Of a DNA stretch of 64,000 bases, positions 10,055 to 19,700 are shown in pieces (the first letter of the stretch is position 1; each line of letters opens with the position of its first letter). Source of the DNA: Plesiocystis pacifica SIR-1 (GTDB lineage: Bacteria; Myxococcota_A; Polyangia; Nannocystales; Nannocystaceae); NCBI RefSeq assembly GCF_000170895.1, contig NZ_ABCS01000042.1:1-64000 (forward strand), written 5' to 3'. A program made the position numbers and the translations under genes. The notes beneath the pieces are model-generated. The model was not told where the DNA came from. It saw only the letters and a program-made list of their open reading frames with translations, and did no database searches.

Positions 10055-11140
10055 GTGCCTGAACTCGAGGCGGTGCGCCGAGCGGTGTGGAGTCGGCTCC
10101 GAGCGCTCGCCGTACCGGCAGGATTGGCCGGGCTGGCCGTGGCCTGCGACGCGCCCAAGCACGACGACGGTCACGCCGCGGGGCACATCGGTCGCATCCC
10201 CCCGGACCACAAGCGCGGCCACGATCACGGCCACGACCACGACCAGCCAAACGAGCACGACCCGGACGTCCACGCCAACGAGGAGCGCGAGCGCTGCCCC
10301 AGCGGGACCTGGTGCCCCGAGATCACCGACGCGAAGCTGTTTTGGGTCGAGGGCGCCGAGGAGGATCTGCGCTGCCCCAAGCGCCTGGTGGCCAACCCCA
10401 CCGTGGACATGCCCGTGGGCGACCCGCGCTTCAAGGGCTTCTCCCGGAGCATCGACATGCGGGCCGAGCTCGACCGCCAGGCCACCCTCGCCCGCCGCAA
10501 CGCCGGCGAGAGCGAGACGTGCTGCTACGACTGGCTCGATCACTGCCTGGGCCGCCCCCCCCTGACCCACGCTGGCGCCCTCGTGCCCCCCGCCGCCCAC
10601 GAGGAGTGGCTGGCGCGGGCGCAGCTGGAGTGGTTCTCGGTAGCGTCCTTCCTCCGCATGGCCCGCGCCCTCGCTCGCCGGGGCGCGCCGCGAGCCCTCG
10701 TGGCGGCCCACCTCCGCGCCGCCGAGCAAGAGCAGGTCCACGCCGAGCTGTGCTGCGAGCTCGCGGGCGTCGACCCCTCGGCGCTCCCGCCCTTGCCCGA
10801 GCTCGAGCCCCTCGACGACGCGCTGCTCCTGCGCGAGGCCCTGGTCTCTGGAGCGATCGGCGAGTCCCTCGCCGTCGGCGAGGCCCTGGCCGCGGCTCGA
10901 CACAGCACCGGGCGAACGCGGGAGACGTGGCTGCGGATCGCCGAGGACGAGGCAGGCCACGCCGCCCTCGGGCTGGCCGTGGTCGCGTGGTGGACCGCGC
11001 GAGGGGGCCCAGGTCAGCTGCGGGCACAACTCGACGAGCTGCACGCGGCCGGGCTCGGCGCCCAGGCCGAGCAGGTGCTCCGCCGCATCGTCACGCCAGT
11101 CCTCGAAGGACTCGAAGCACCGCCCCCCGCCCGCGCATGA
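10055..11140 (+). CDS. His-rich ferritin-like di-iron lipoprotein
   Basis: A 361-aa predicted lipoprotein. Seen: signal sequence ending in LAVAC (Cys31), then a striking His/Asp-rich stretch (about 36-73) with ten histidines, including GHDHGHDHD, typical of metal-binding linkers. A ferritin-like four-helix region (about 190-340) has two repeats of the carboxylate/His pattern: an early Glu, then EQEQVH, and later a Glu followed by EDEAGHA. Known: this E...ExxH twice pattern binds a di-iron or di-manganese centre. Inferred: periplasmic or outer-membrane metal storage, redox or delivery protein. Its stop overlaps the ATG of the parvulin-like gene (ATGA). Start GTG 10055 was chosen from the lipobox position and the promoter boxes. 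Confidence 0.72.
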   Translation: MPELEAVRRAVWSRLRALAVPAGLAGLAVACDAPKHDDGHAAGHIGRIPPDHKRGHDHGHDHDQPNEHDPDVHANEERERCPSGTWCPEITDAKLFWVEGAEEDLRCPKRLVANPTVDMPVGDPRFKGFSRSIDMRAELDRQATLARRNAGESETCCYDWLDHCLGRPPLTHAGALVPPAAHEEWLARAQLEWFSVASFLRMARALARRGAPRALVAAHLRAAEQEQVHAELCCELAGVDPSALPPLPELEPLDDALLLREALVSGAIGESLAVGEALAAARHSTGRTRETWLRIAEDEAGHAALGLAVVAWWTARGGPGQLRAQLDELHAAGLGAQAEQVLRRIVTPVLEGLEAPPPARA

Positions 11141-11997
11141 ACGATCCCAAGCCCCGCCGCTCGCTGCTCCAAGAACCGCTGCTCCACTTCGGGGCCCTCG
11201 CGGTGCTGGTCTTTGTCGTGCAAGCGTTTTGGGGCAGCGAAGGCCCAGACGCCTCGGCCGAGGCAGGGGGCGCGGGCGCTCCCGCGGGGCCGATCGTCAT
11301 CGACGCCAGCGAACATCAACGCCTCGATCGGGAGTTCACCGAGCGCTACGGGCGAGCGCCCACCGACGACGAGCACCAGCGCCTGGTCGACGGCGCGGTC
11401 GAGCGCGAGCTGATGGTCCGCGAGGCCTTCGCCATGGGCCTCGTACACAGCGATCCCATGGTCCGGCGGCGCCTGCTCCAGAAGATGGAGTTCGTGCTCG
11501 GGCAGGCCAGCGCGGAGGCGCCCACCCTCGAGGAGCTCGAGGCCTTCTACGCCGACAACACGGCCCGCTACGCGGCGGCCCCCCGCTACGACTTCACCGC
11601 CGTCCGGGTCGAGGCCGAGGACGGGCCCGACTCGAAGGCCGCCGCCCAGGACGTACGCCGCGACCTCGCCGCGGGCGTGGACCCCAAGACCCTCGGCGAT
11701 CGGGTGCTGCGCAGCAAACACTTCACGCCGGGGCGGGTCTCCGAGCAGTACGGCACCGACTTCACCGAGGCCCTGCTCGGCATGGAGGCCAAGACCTGGA
11801 CCGTCCTCGACGGCGGCGAGTCCTGGTACGTGGTGCGCATCGACGCGATCGAGGCCCGGGGCGAGCCCAAGCCCTTCGACGCGGTCCGGGACCGGGTCCA
11901 GGCGGACTGGGAGGCCACCCGCCGCAGCGTCGCCTTCGACGCCGCCCTCGACGGTCTGCGAGCGCGCTACGCCGTCGAAGTGGAGCCGCGGCCGTGA
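11137..11997 (+). CDS. Membrane-anchored parvulin-like peptidyl-prolyl isomerase/chaperone
   Basis: A 286-aa protein. Seen: one N-terminal membrane anchor (about 17-32), a SurA-like helical chaperone part (about 55-135, with DGAVERELMVREAF and PMVRRRLLQKMEF), a PpiC/rotamase-like domain (about 150-250), and a helical C-terminus. The layout matches PpiD/SurA-type periplasmic folding factors, though isomerase active-site residues are not obvious. Both ends overlap neighbours by four bases (ATGA, GTGA). Known: parvulin-like genes are often found beside HupE/UreJ_2 genes. Inferred: it assists folding or insertion of the HupE-like protein or of the di-iron lipoprotein. Confidence 0.78.
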   Translation: MNDPKPRRSLLQEPLLHFGALAVLVFVVQAFWGSEGPDASAEAGGAGAPAGPIVIDASEHQRLDREFTERYGRAPTDDEHQRLVDGAVERELMVREAFAMGLVHSDPMVRRRLLQKMEFVLGQASAEAPTLEELEAFYADNTARYAAAPRYDFTAVRVEAEDGPDSKAAAQDVRRDLAAGVDPKTLGDRVLRSKHFTPGRVSEQYGTDFTEALLGMEAKTWTVLDGGESWYVVRIDAIEARGEPKPFDAVRDRVQADWEATRRSVAFDAALDGLRARYAVEVEPRP

Positions 11998-12992
11998 GCC
12001 CTCCGAGCGCGCTCGCGCGGCTGTGGGCCGTCGCCCTGCTGCTGATGCTGATCCTGGCCCTGCTCCCGCGCGCGGCCGCGGCCCACGAGTATCGCCCGGC
12101 GGTCTTGACGATCACCGCCGTCGAGGGCGAGGGCGCGACCGCCGGGAGCTACCAGGTCAACTTCGCCCCGCCCTTCGACGCAGGCCGCCGGGAGATCCTG
12201 GCCGTGCGCCCCGTGTTCCCCGAGGGCTGCGAGTACGCGGCACCGACGCTCACCTGCGCCGACGGCCTGCGCGGCACCCTCGGGGTCGAGGGCCTGGCGG
12301 GCCAACCGGTGGACGTGGTGGTGCGCATCGAGCACGGCCCCGATCGCGTCGAGTCGGCGGTGCTTCGCGCGAGCGCGCCGCAGATGACGGTCCGCGGCGA
12401 CGGCGGGGGCGTGGTCTGGGAGTACCTGTCCCTCGGGGTGGTCCACATCCTGGGCGGCATCGACCACCTCCTGTTCGTGTTCGGGCTGTTGCTCCTCGTC
12501 GGCTTTGGCCGCCAGCTGCTGTGGACCGTCACGGGATTCACCCTCGCCCACAGCGTCACCCTGGCCCTCTCGGCGATGGATCTCGTGCGTCCGCAGCAGG
12601 GCCCCGTCGAAGCGGTGATCGCACTGTCGATCGTCCTCGTCGCCGTGGAGGTCGCGGGAGAGCGGGACGATCGGGCGCCCTCGCTCAGCCACCGCTGGCC
12701 GGTGCTGGTGTCCTCGAGCTTCGGGCTGTTGCACGGCTTCGGCTTTTCGGGGGCCTTACGCGAAATTGGCTTCCCCGCGGGTCAGCTCGCCGTGCCGCTG
12801 TTGAGCTTCAACCTGGGGGTCGAGCTCGGCCAGCTCGCGGTCCTCGGCGCGCTGTGGCTCATGTGGCGAGGGCTTCGCGAGCGCGAGCGATTCGACACCC
12901 TCGCGCCACGTCTGCGTGTCGGCGCAGCGTACGCGGTCGGCGCGCTGGCCACCTTTTGGACCGTCGACCGAGTCGTCGCGCTCTGGCAGTGA
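11994..12992 (+). CDS. HupE/UreJ-family membrane protein
   Basis: A 332-aa protein. Seen: signal sequence cleaved near AAAAHEYRP, a 110-residue exported beta domain, then about six transmembrane helices bearing the family signatures GVVHILGGIDHLLFVFGLLLL, FTLAHSVTL and SFGLLHGFGF, rich in intramembrane histidines. It corresponds to the HupE/UreJ_2 group, in which an N-terminal periplasmic domain precedes the HupE/UreJ core. Known: HupE/UreJ proteins are nickel or related metal permeases in hydrogenase and urease loci. No hydrogenase or urease gene lies nearby, so the metal is unproven. With the His-rich di-iron lipoprotein upstream, the operon probably handles a transition metal. Start GTG in a GTGA overlap. 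Confidence 0.85.
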   Translation: MSPPSALARLWAVALLLMLILALLPRAAAAHEYRPAVLTITAVEGEGATAGSYQVNFAPPFDAGRREILAVRPVFPEGCEYAAPTLTCADGLRGTLGVEGLAGQPVDVVVRIEHGPDRVESAVLRASAPQMTVRGDGGGVVWEYLSLGVVHILGGIDHLLFVFGLLLLVGFGRQLLWTVTGFTLAHSVTLALSAMDLVRPQQGPVEAVIALSIVLVAVEVAGERDDRAPSLSHRWPVLVSSSFGLLHGFGFSGALREIGFPAGQLAVPLLSFNLGVELGQLAVLGALWLMWRGLRERERFDTLAPRLRVGAAYAVGALATFWTVDRVVALWQ

Positions 12993-13010
12993 GCGGTGTA
13001 TCTTCCGGGC

Positions 13011-14186
13011 ATGCATCGTCTTGCTCTGCTCCCGGTGATGTCCCTCGCGCTGGTCTGCCTCGCCTCCGGCTGCGCCGACGACGGATCCCCGACCGACACC
13101 AACGGGGACACCCAGGGGGATGAGGCGGGCCCGACCGACACCGCGGGCGACGAGGTCGTCGGCGAGGACGAGAGCGCCGAGAGCAGCGGCGACACCGAGT
13201 CCACCAGCGGAACCGAGTCCACCGACACCGAGTCCACCGGCGAGACCGAGTCCGCCACCGAGACCGAGTCCGAGACCGAGTCCGAGACCGACACGGGCGA
13301 AGAGGCGGGCACCGTCTCGTTCGTGGCCTTCGGCGACCAAGGCGAGGGCAACGACGCGCAGTACGCCGTCGCGGCCGCGGCCGAGGTGATCTGCGAGGAG
13401 CGGGGCTGCCAGTTCGCGCTCTTGCTCGGCGACAACTTCTACGACGTGGGCGTCGACGCCCCGGACGACCCGCAGTTCATCGACAAGTTCGAGATGCCCT
13501 ACGCGGATCTCGACATGCCCTTCTACATCACCCTCGGGAACCACGACTACGGCCAGACCAGCGCCGAGTGGTGGCGCGGCCAGCCCCAGCTCGACTACGC
13601 CCTGGCCAACCCCAAGTGGGTCTTCCCCAAGGAATGGTTCACCTTCAGCGAAGTCGCCGGCAGCACCACCGTCGACATCTTCGCCTTCGACTCGAGCCAG
13701 CTGATGTGGGACCGCAACTACGACGAGCAGGCCGATTGGCTCAGCAACGCCACGGCGAACTCGACCGCGACCTGGAAGATTTCCTTCGCCCATCACCCCT
13801 ACATCTCCAACGGCGCCCACGGAAACGCGGGGTGCTACGAGGGCTTCCCGGCGGTCCCGGTCGTCTCGGGCGGCGACGTCAAGTCGTTCATGGACGACTA
13901 CGTGTGCGGCACCATGGACGCCTACATCAGCGGCCACGACCACAACCGCCAGATCTTCAAGACGCCGGTGTGCAACACCTACTTCTTCCTCGCGGGCGCG
14001 TCGGCCAAGACCTCGGATCTCGAGCACCACTACCCCAACTTCCTGTGCGACGACGAGAACCCCGACGTGTGGGAAGATGACACCCGCGAGGGCTTCCTCT
14101 ACGTGAGCATCACGGGCAACGAGATGACCGTGGCGATGTACGACCTCGAGGGCGTCCTCGACTACGAGCAGGTCATCGTCAAGTAG
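13011..14186 (+). CDS. Purple-acid-phosphatase-like metallophosphoesterase lipoprotein
   Basis: A 391-aa lipoprotein. Seen: signal peptide with lipobox LASGC, a linker (about 25-95) of repeated Thr-Glu-Ser units encoded by near-identical 9-15-nt repeats, then a calcineurin-like phosphoesterase domain. All metal-ligand blocks are present: FGDQG, GDNFYD, GNHDY, a His-His in FAHHPY and GHDHNRQ. The spacing resembles tartrate-resistant (type 5) acid phosphatases. Predicted reaction: hydrolysis of phosphomonoesters outside the cell by a dinuclear metal centre, for example phosphate scavenging. The ATG at 13011 is preferred over GTG 12996 because TATCTT lies 6 nt upstream. It starts 18 nt after the HupE-like gene but probably has its own promoter. 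Confidence 0.87.
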   Translation: MHRLALLPVMSLALVCLASGCADDGSPTDTNGDTQGDEAGPTDTAGDEVVGEDESAESSGDTESTSGTESTDTESTGETESATETESETESETDTGEEAGTVSFVAFGDQGEGNDAQYAVAAAAEVICEERGCQFALLLGDNFYDVGVDAPDDPQFIDKFEMPYADLDMPFYITLGNHDYGQTSAEWWRGQPQLDYALANPKWVFPKEWFTFSEVAGSTTVDIFAFDSSQLMWDRNYDEQADWLSNATANSTATWKISFAHHPYISNGAHGNAGCYEGFPAVPVVSGGDVKSFMDDYVCGTMDAYISGHDHNRQIFKTPVCNTYFFLAGASAKTSDLEHHYPNFLCDDENPDVWEDDTREGFLYVSITGNEMTVAMYDLEGVLDYEQVIVK

Positions 14187-14679
14187 GGCGAGCGCAGCGG
14201 TCGGCGATGTGCGGACATCGCTCCAGCCGAGCTTGGCCTCCGCGTTTGCCGCTTCGACCGAGCGCGATACCCGAGCCCCCGAACCCAGGGCGTCGCGCGC
14301 TCAGACTGAGTCGTGGACGTGGGGCAGGGAGGGCGTGGCGTCGTCCACGACGGCTAAAGTGGTCAGAGACTGTGAAAACTTCACAGTCCTGAGTCGTGGA
14401 CGTGGGGCAGGGAGGGCGTGGCGTCGTCCACGACGGCTAAAATAGTCAGGGGCTGTGCTGGATTCATTCACAGCCTCTGAGCCGTGCTCCAGCAGTCGGG
14501 CCACGCCGAGGCCAAAGACATGCTCGGTGGGAGCGAGCGCCCTCGCCCCGCCCGCGGGAGGGCCGAGGGGCGCGCGCAGGTGACCTGGAGCGAACGTGCG
14601 CGCTCGTTCACATCTTCAGCCCAGTGACCCCCCGAGTTATGCTGACCCGGCCGCGGCCCTCCCAGCCGCCGGAGATTGC
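14187..14679. other. 493-bp intergenic region with repeats and a candidate promoter
   Basis: Apart from the palindromic repeats, this gap holds a candidate promoter for the fibrinogen-like lipoprotein gene: TTCAGC (14615-14620), a 17-nt spacer and TATGCT (14638-14643). About 36 nt of leader and a GGAG ribosome site follow, before the ATG at 14680. Open frames here translate the repeats and are not credible genes. Confidence 0.45.
14308..14476. repeat. Two tandem copies of a palindromic repeat unit
   Basis: A 51-nt sequence is repeated without mismatch at 14308-14358 and 14391-14441. Each copy has an inverted pair TCGTGGACG/CGTCCACGA and, at its right end, the near-perfect palindrome CGTCGTCCACGACG followed by GCTAAA. 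Each copy is followed by a second hairpin. In unit 1 the stem is GACTGTGAA/TTCACAGTC, and in unit 2 GGCTGTG/CACAGCC, where an A to G change in one arm is matched by T to C in the other. A third, inverted partial copy lies at 58735-58773. The region is the intergenic space downstream of the acid phosphatase gene. It is consistent with a REP/BIME-type dispersed element or a terminator. Confidence 0.75.
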
Positions 14680-15951
14680 ATGGCTACCCTCCCCTCCCCC
14701 GCCAACGCGTCTCGTCGCGTCCTCTTTGCGCCCCTGGCCCTCGCCTTCGCGTGCCTGCTCCCGGGCTGCTTCAGCGTCGACAAGAGCGGCCAAGAACCCG
14801 AAGACACCGACACCAGCACCGACTCCGACGACTCCTCGTGCGTGCTCGGGACCGAGGGCTGCCCGTGCACGCCCGGAGGCTCTTGCGACCCGGGGCTCGT
14901 GTGCGAGGGCTCGGTCTGCGTGGTCGAGGACGAGCCCGTGTGCGGCAACGGTGAGGTCGAGGAGGGCGAGGAGTGCGACGACGCCAACGACGACGACACC
15001 GACGAGTGCACCAGCTTGTGCGCGCCGCCGAGCTGCTCGGACGGCATCGCCTCGGGCGACGAGACCGACGTCGACTGCGGGGGGAGCTGCGAGCAGGGCT
15101 GCGCCGTCGAGGGCGCCTGCGTCGAGGATGACGACTGCGCCTTCCCGAACTGCAACCCCGCCGGCATGTGCGAGGCGCCGCTGAGCTGCGCCCACCTCCA
15201 GCTCCTCGACCCGAACGCCGAGGACGGCGTCTACCTGATCGACATCGACGGCACGGGCCCGGGCAGCACCCAGGAGGCCTTCGAGGTGCTGTGCCGATCC
15301 AGCAACAACGGCGGCGGCTGGACCCTCGGCATGACCGCGAGCGACGACGGCACGGCCACGTGGACGTGGAACAACCGGGCGATGCTCGCCAACGAGGTCG
15401 GCGAGGTCGGCAGCCTCGACGCCCCGACCTCGGACTTCATGTCCCTCGCCTACCACGTCCTGCCCTTCACCGACGTGCTCTTCGTCCACCAGCCCTCCGG
15501 GGTCTGGGCCCACTACCCGGGCGTCGGCGACGGGAGCAAGTCCTACGGCGCCGTGATCGCAGAGTTCGGCTCCCCGGTGTGCGACCCGGCCCTGGCCGGC
15601 AACAGCTTCGAGCTCGCCCCTGGCAGCACCCTCTCGGCTACCGGGCCCCTGTGCGACACCGACCTCTACTTCAACCTCGGCGACCACGACGGGCCGCTGA
15701 CCGACTGCCAGGACCTCGGCTCGCCCTCGAACACCGCCACCTTCGGCCCGGTGTGGAGCGCCAACTGGGGCGACGGCTGCCCCTTCGACGATCCGGCCGA
15801 GTCGGGCATCGGGCCCCACGGACCCTGCGGCGTGTGCCCGCCGGAGTTCGCCGCCACCGAGTTCCCGCACCTGGGCTTTGCGAACGCGCTGGATCTGAAC
15901 TCCGGCCAGTCGGGCGCGGGCGAGAACTACCTGCAGGTCTACGTCCGCTGA
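14680..15951 (+). CDS. Lipoprotein with Cys-rich module and fibrinogen C-terminal-like domain
   Basis: A 423-aa lipoprotein. Seen: signal peptide with lipobox LLPGC, an acidic Asp/Thr/Ser linker, and a Cys-rich segment (about 50-165). That segment contains an EGEECDDANDDDTDEC unit and the 'SDGIASGDETDVDCGG' module, which also appears in the lipoprotein at 56019-57554. The C-terminal 260 residues begin with a domain resembling the fibrinogen/intelectin fold (Cys-x-HL near its start, then GGGWTL). Known: such lectin-like folds bind carbohydrate or acetylated ligands. Inferred: a surface recognition protein. A GGAG ribosome site 5-6 nt upstream fixes the ATG at 14680 rather than the in-frame start at 14596. 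Confidence 0.8.
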   Translation: MATLPSPANASRRVLFAPLALAFACLLPGCFSVDKSGQEPEDTDTSTDSDDSSCVLGTEGCPCTPGGSCDPGLVCEGSVCVVEDEPVCGNGEVEEGEECDDANDDDTDECTSLCAPPSCSDGIASGDETDVDCGGSCEQGCAVEGACVEDDDCAFPNCNPAGMCEAPLSCAHLQLLDPNAEDGVYLIDIDGTGPGSTQEAFEVLCRSSNNGGGWTLGMTASDDGTATWTWNNRAMLANEVGEVGSLDAPTSDFMSLAYHVLPFTDVLFVHQPSGVWAHYPGVGDGSKSYGAVIAEFGSPVCDPALAGNSFELAPGSTLSATGPLCDTDLYFNLGDHDGPLTDCQDLGSPSNTATFGPVWSANWGDGCPFDDPAESGIGPHGPCGVCPPEFAATEFPHLGFANALDLNSGQSGAGENYLQVYVR

Positions 15952-15992
15952 GGCGCGCCGGCCGTACAGGCCGACACCCTCGCACGGGGCGG

Positions 15993-16682
15993 TCAACTCC
16001 CCGAGACGTTGAACGGCACCCAGTCGCTCTGAGAGCGCCAGATTTCGACGTGCCAGTCCATGGAGCCGCTCTCTTGCGGGTCGTCGTAGGTGAAGGTGTG
16101 GTCCGCGCTGTATGCGAAGTCCACGATGTCCCGGCCCTGGTAGATCACCGAGACGTCCGCGCCCTTCGAGTCCGTGTTGATGATCTCCAGCTGCGGCGCG
16201 ACCCCCGGGGCGACCGTGTTGGAGAGGACGCCGTCCTCCGGTAGAGGCTGGGGCTGGCCATCGTCATCGAGGTAGGTCCACGACGAGCTCCTCGCGCTCC
16301 ACGTCAGCTGAGCCCTGGTCTGGTGGATCATCGTATCCGTGTCCCCAGACTTCGACCACTTGACCTTGTAGACGGGGTCGTCGCTGATCAGCGACAGCGC
16401 CTGGATGTAGTGGCTGTTGCTCGTGGACAAGTCCATCGTGAACTCGTCATTCACGCCATCACCAGCCTGGCCGCACGCGATCAGGTCTCGAGGCGGCGGG
16501 CTCTGGATGTTGCTCGTCGAGACGACGTAGTAGGTGGTGTAGCTCGTCGAGCCGTCCGACTCGACGGTGCAGTCGTAGGTGCCTGGCTGGGGCCAGGTGT
16601 CGACGAGCGCATTCCAGTTGTTCCAGAGATTGATCTGCCAAATGTTGCCGTCGTGCCAGCGCAAGGGACATGCAGTGCCCAT
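15993..16682 (-). CDS. Hypothetical protein, no recognised family
   Basis: A 229-aa protein with lower GC and unusual composition compared with its neighbours: rich in Trp, Tyr, Ser, Thr, Asn and Asp, with few Ala and Leu. No signal peptide, membrane segment or known motif was seen; alternating hydrophobic/Ser-Thr patterns suggest an all-beta fold (for example TYDCTVESDGSTSYTTYYV). Start ATG 16682 has a good AAGGA ribosome site. It lies between a fibrinogen-like lipoprotein and a kinase gene and is convergent with the former. The composition suggests a recently acquired or fast-evolving gene, possibly a small lectin-like or spore/fruiting-body protein, but this is a guess. Confidence 0.6.
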   Translation of the reverse strand: MGTACPLRWHDGNIWQINLWNNWNALVDTWPQPGTYDCTVESDGSTSYTTYYVVSTSNIQSPPPRDLIACGQAGDGVNDEFTMDLSTSNSHYIQALSLISDDPVYKVKWSKSGDTDTMIHQTRAQLTWSARSSSWTYLDDDGQPQPLPEDGVLSNTVAPGVAPQLEIINTDSKGADVSVIYQGRDIVDFAYSADHTFTYDDPQESGSMDWHVEIWRSQSDWVPFNVSGS

Positions 16683-16769
16683 GATCGTTCGTCCTTAGTT
16701 GAGGGGTTTGTACACGCCGACGGTCCATCGCTCGCCAGCGTCGGTGGTGAGAGCAATCAAGCGAGCTCT

Positions 16770-19700
16770 CTAAAACGTTCGTTCGAGCTGCTCGGCGCGC
16801 TCGACCATGTCGAGGCTCCGAAAACCAGCGGCAGCTTGCGCGGCCAGCCCCTGGGCTCGGTCGCGCTCTCGCCCTGCATCGCGCAAGGCCTGGGCGAGGG
16901 AGGCCTGGATGTCGGCGCGCTCGTGAGGTTCTGCCGCGGACACCACACCGAGCGCTCGCTCGAGATCGGAGATGGCCTCGACGGTCTCGCCGAGGGCCAG
17001 ACGTGACTGACCGCGCCCCTTGAGCGCCAAGGCCAGGGCGTCGCCAAACATGGCCTCGGCGTGCACGAGAATGGGCAGGGCCCGCCCATACGCCTCGAGC
17101 GCCCCCTCGTGGTCACCGAGGGCCGCCCGCGCCTCGCCGATGTTGGCGTGGAGCTGAGCGACGCTGGGGTGCTCCAAGCCCAACCTGGACGTGCGCAACT
17201 TCAAGCTGTGCTCATAAGCGGCGATCGAGCCTTCGAAGTCCCCGGCAAAGAAACGAAACACCCCGCGCGCCTCCTCGACATCCTCGAGCAGCCCAGGACC
17301 CAGCTCCGGCCGCGCCGCGTAGATACTCGCGGCAGCCTCGACCCATTCGAGCGCGCGCTCGAGCTCGCCTCCTCCCATGGCCAGCTTCGAGCGCGCGAAC
17401 AGGACCTCGGCGACCGGCCTCGACGCATCGCCGAAGGCGTCGCGCCGAATCGCCTCGGCCCGCTCGAGCTGCTCGCCAGCACCCTCGAAGTCACCGCGCT
17501 CGAGGGCCAACATGGCGCGATCGAAGGCCAAGTTGGCCGCGGCCGGCGACCCCTCGCCGAGCGACGCCACGTACTCCCCGGCCCTATCCAGGGCGCCCTC
17601 GGACTCGGGGAACCGTCCCAGGGCCGCGAGCAGGCGCGCGTGCTCGAGCAGAGCACGCGCCGCCGCGTGGGGCGGCAGCTCTCCGGCCTCGGTGATGACC
17701 TGCTCGTGGGCCTCGAGCGCCTCCTCGTGCTCTCCCGCTTGCTCGAGCAAGCGGACGCGAGCCTGGATCAGACGCACCTTCTGCCTGGGCTCGCCGCCAC
17801 CGACCCGCGCTAGGGCCGCCTCTGCTTCGGCGACGAGGTCGGCCTCACGGGCTGGCTGGGACCACGTCCCCGCCGCTTGACGGGCCAGTATCACTCGGCC
17901 AGAAGCAACGAAGCGATCCAGACGCAGGCCCTCCGCCTCACGCACCAGCGCGAGCAAGATCGTCACGCCAGTCCCGTAGTCGTCACGCCAAAACGCCTCC
18001 TTGGCCGCGAGGGCCTCGACCTCGAGGCGCAGCGGTGGGTGCTCCGCCGTCGCGCTGCGCTGGCGCAGCTCCTCCCGCAAGGCCGCAGCGCCCGCGACGT
18101 CCCCCAATATCGAGAGGCTCTCTGCCCGCGCGACGTCCTCGAAGCCCGTGAGGATCGCCAGCGCCCGCTCCGGCGACTTCGGCAGCGCAAAGGGCTCGTC
18201 GAGCAAGTCCGGATCGGCGCAGGCCTCCAGGCTCGGCAAGCCGTCGAGGAGCTCGACGGCCCGGGACACCCGGCTGGGGTCCTCGTCGGCTCCGCGCAAC
18301 ACCTCGACCACGGCCTCGGCCTCGCTGCGCTTGCGGTCCAGGCAGGCCACGCGGCGATCGAGCAGGTCCTCGGACTGCGTGCCCTCGACGCGAGTCGCCA
18401 GGCAAGCCGCGCGCCGCTCGTCGACCCAGCCCGTCGACCAGTCGTCGAGGGCCCCGGCGACGACCTCGAAGCCCGCGCCGGCGAAGCCCAGCCCGCTCGC
18501 CTCGAAGCTGCGCTGCAAGTCCGCGCGCCGCTGCGCGTCCCAGGTCCCCGCGAGGGCGCTCGCATCGACGGCGCAGGGCTCCGGCGTGGCCGAGCCCCCC
18601 GCGAGGGCCAGGCCGCCCGCGAGGGCCGCGATCGCCAGCGCGCCGAGCATCACCCCGCCCCGCCGGCGCGGGTTCTCGACGCTGGCCTCGAGCGCGTCGA
18701 GGAGCTCGGCGAGGCTCGACCAGCGCTGCTCGGGCGCGGCGGCCAAGCCCCGCGCGAGGGCCTGGTGGACCCGCCGAGGGACCGGGCTGCCCGCCGAGAC
18801 GGGCCCGATCTCCCCCGCGTCGATGCTGCGCTTGAGCGCCAGCAGGTTGGTCGCGACGAAGGGCCGCGCGCCGTAGAGGGCCTCGTGGGCGACCACGCAA
18901 AACGCGAACTGATCGCTGGCCGCCGTGCACGGCTGGGTCTCGATCTGCTCCGGCGCCATGTAAGCCGGCGTGCCCAAGAGCGTGCCGTGCTGGGTCAGCG
19001 AGCGGGCGAGCAAGTTGCCCGGGACGCTCTCCGTCCGCTCGAGGGCCGCCCTCTCGTCGGCCTCGGACGCGTCGAGGGTCGGGCCTTCCGCCTCGCTCGG
19101 GTCGAGGGATACCCGGGCACCTCCGCCCGCGCTCGCGGCCTCGGTGTGCAGCGCCCTCGCCTCCCGGGTGAGCCCGCCCCGGGCCAGACCGAAGTCGAGC
19201 ACGCGCACACGCCCGTCCTCGCCGACGATGACGTTGTCGGGCTTGAAGTCGCGATGGACCAGGCCCGCCTCGTGCGCCGCCGCCAGCCCTCGGCCGGCCT
19301 GAATCAGCGCCCGCAGGACCTCGCGCCAGTCCCGGGCCTCGCCGCGCAGCCAGTCCCCGAAGGTCGCCCCGACGACGAACTCCATCGCCAGGAAGAGCCC
19401 GTCTTCGAGATCGCCGACTTCGTAGATCTGGACCACGTTGGGGTGCGAGAGCCGGGCCAGCGCCATCGCCTCGCGGCGCAGCCGGGCGACGCTGCGCTCG
19501 CCCCCCTTGCCCGAGCGCAGCAGCTTGACGGCGACCTTGCGATCGAGGCGCTCGTCGTAGCAAGCATAGACCACCCCCATGCCGCCCTCGCCGAGCTTGC
19601 GGACGATCGTGAAGCGGCCAATGGTCACCGCCGGGGGGAGCTCCCGAAGGTGGGGAAAGAGCTGGGCCCGGAGGCGCCTGTGCGCCGCGAGGGCGTCGAC

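Noticed and set aside
14308..14441. CRISPR-like pair of direct repeats separated by 32 nt
   Set aside because: Only two units, and the 'spacer' and the sequence after the second repeat are related hairpins, not independent spacers. No cas gene nearby.
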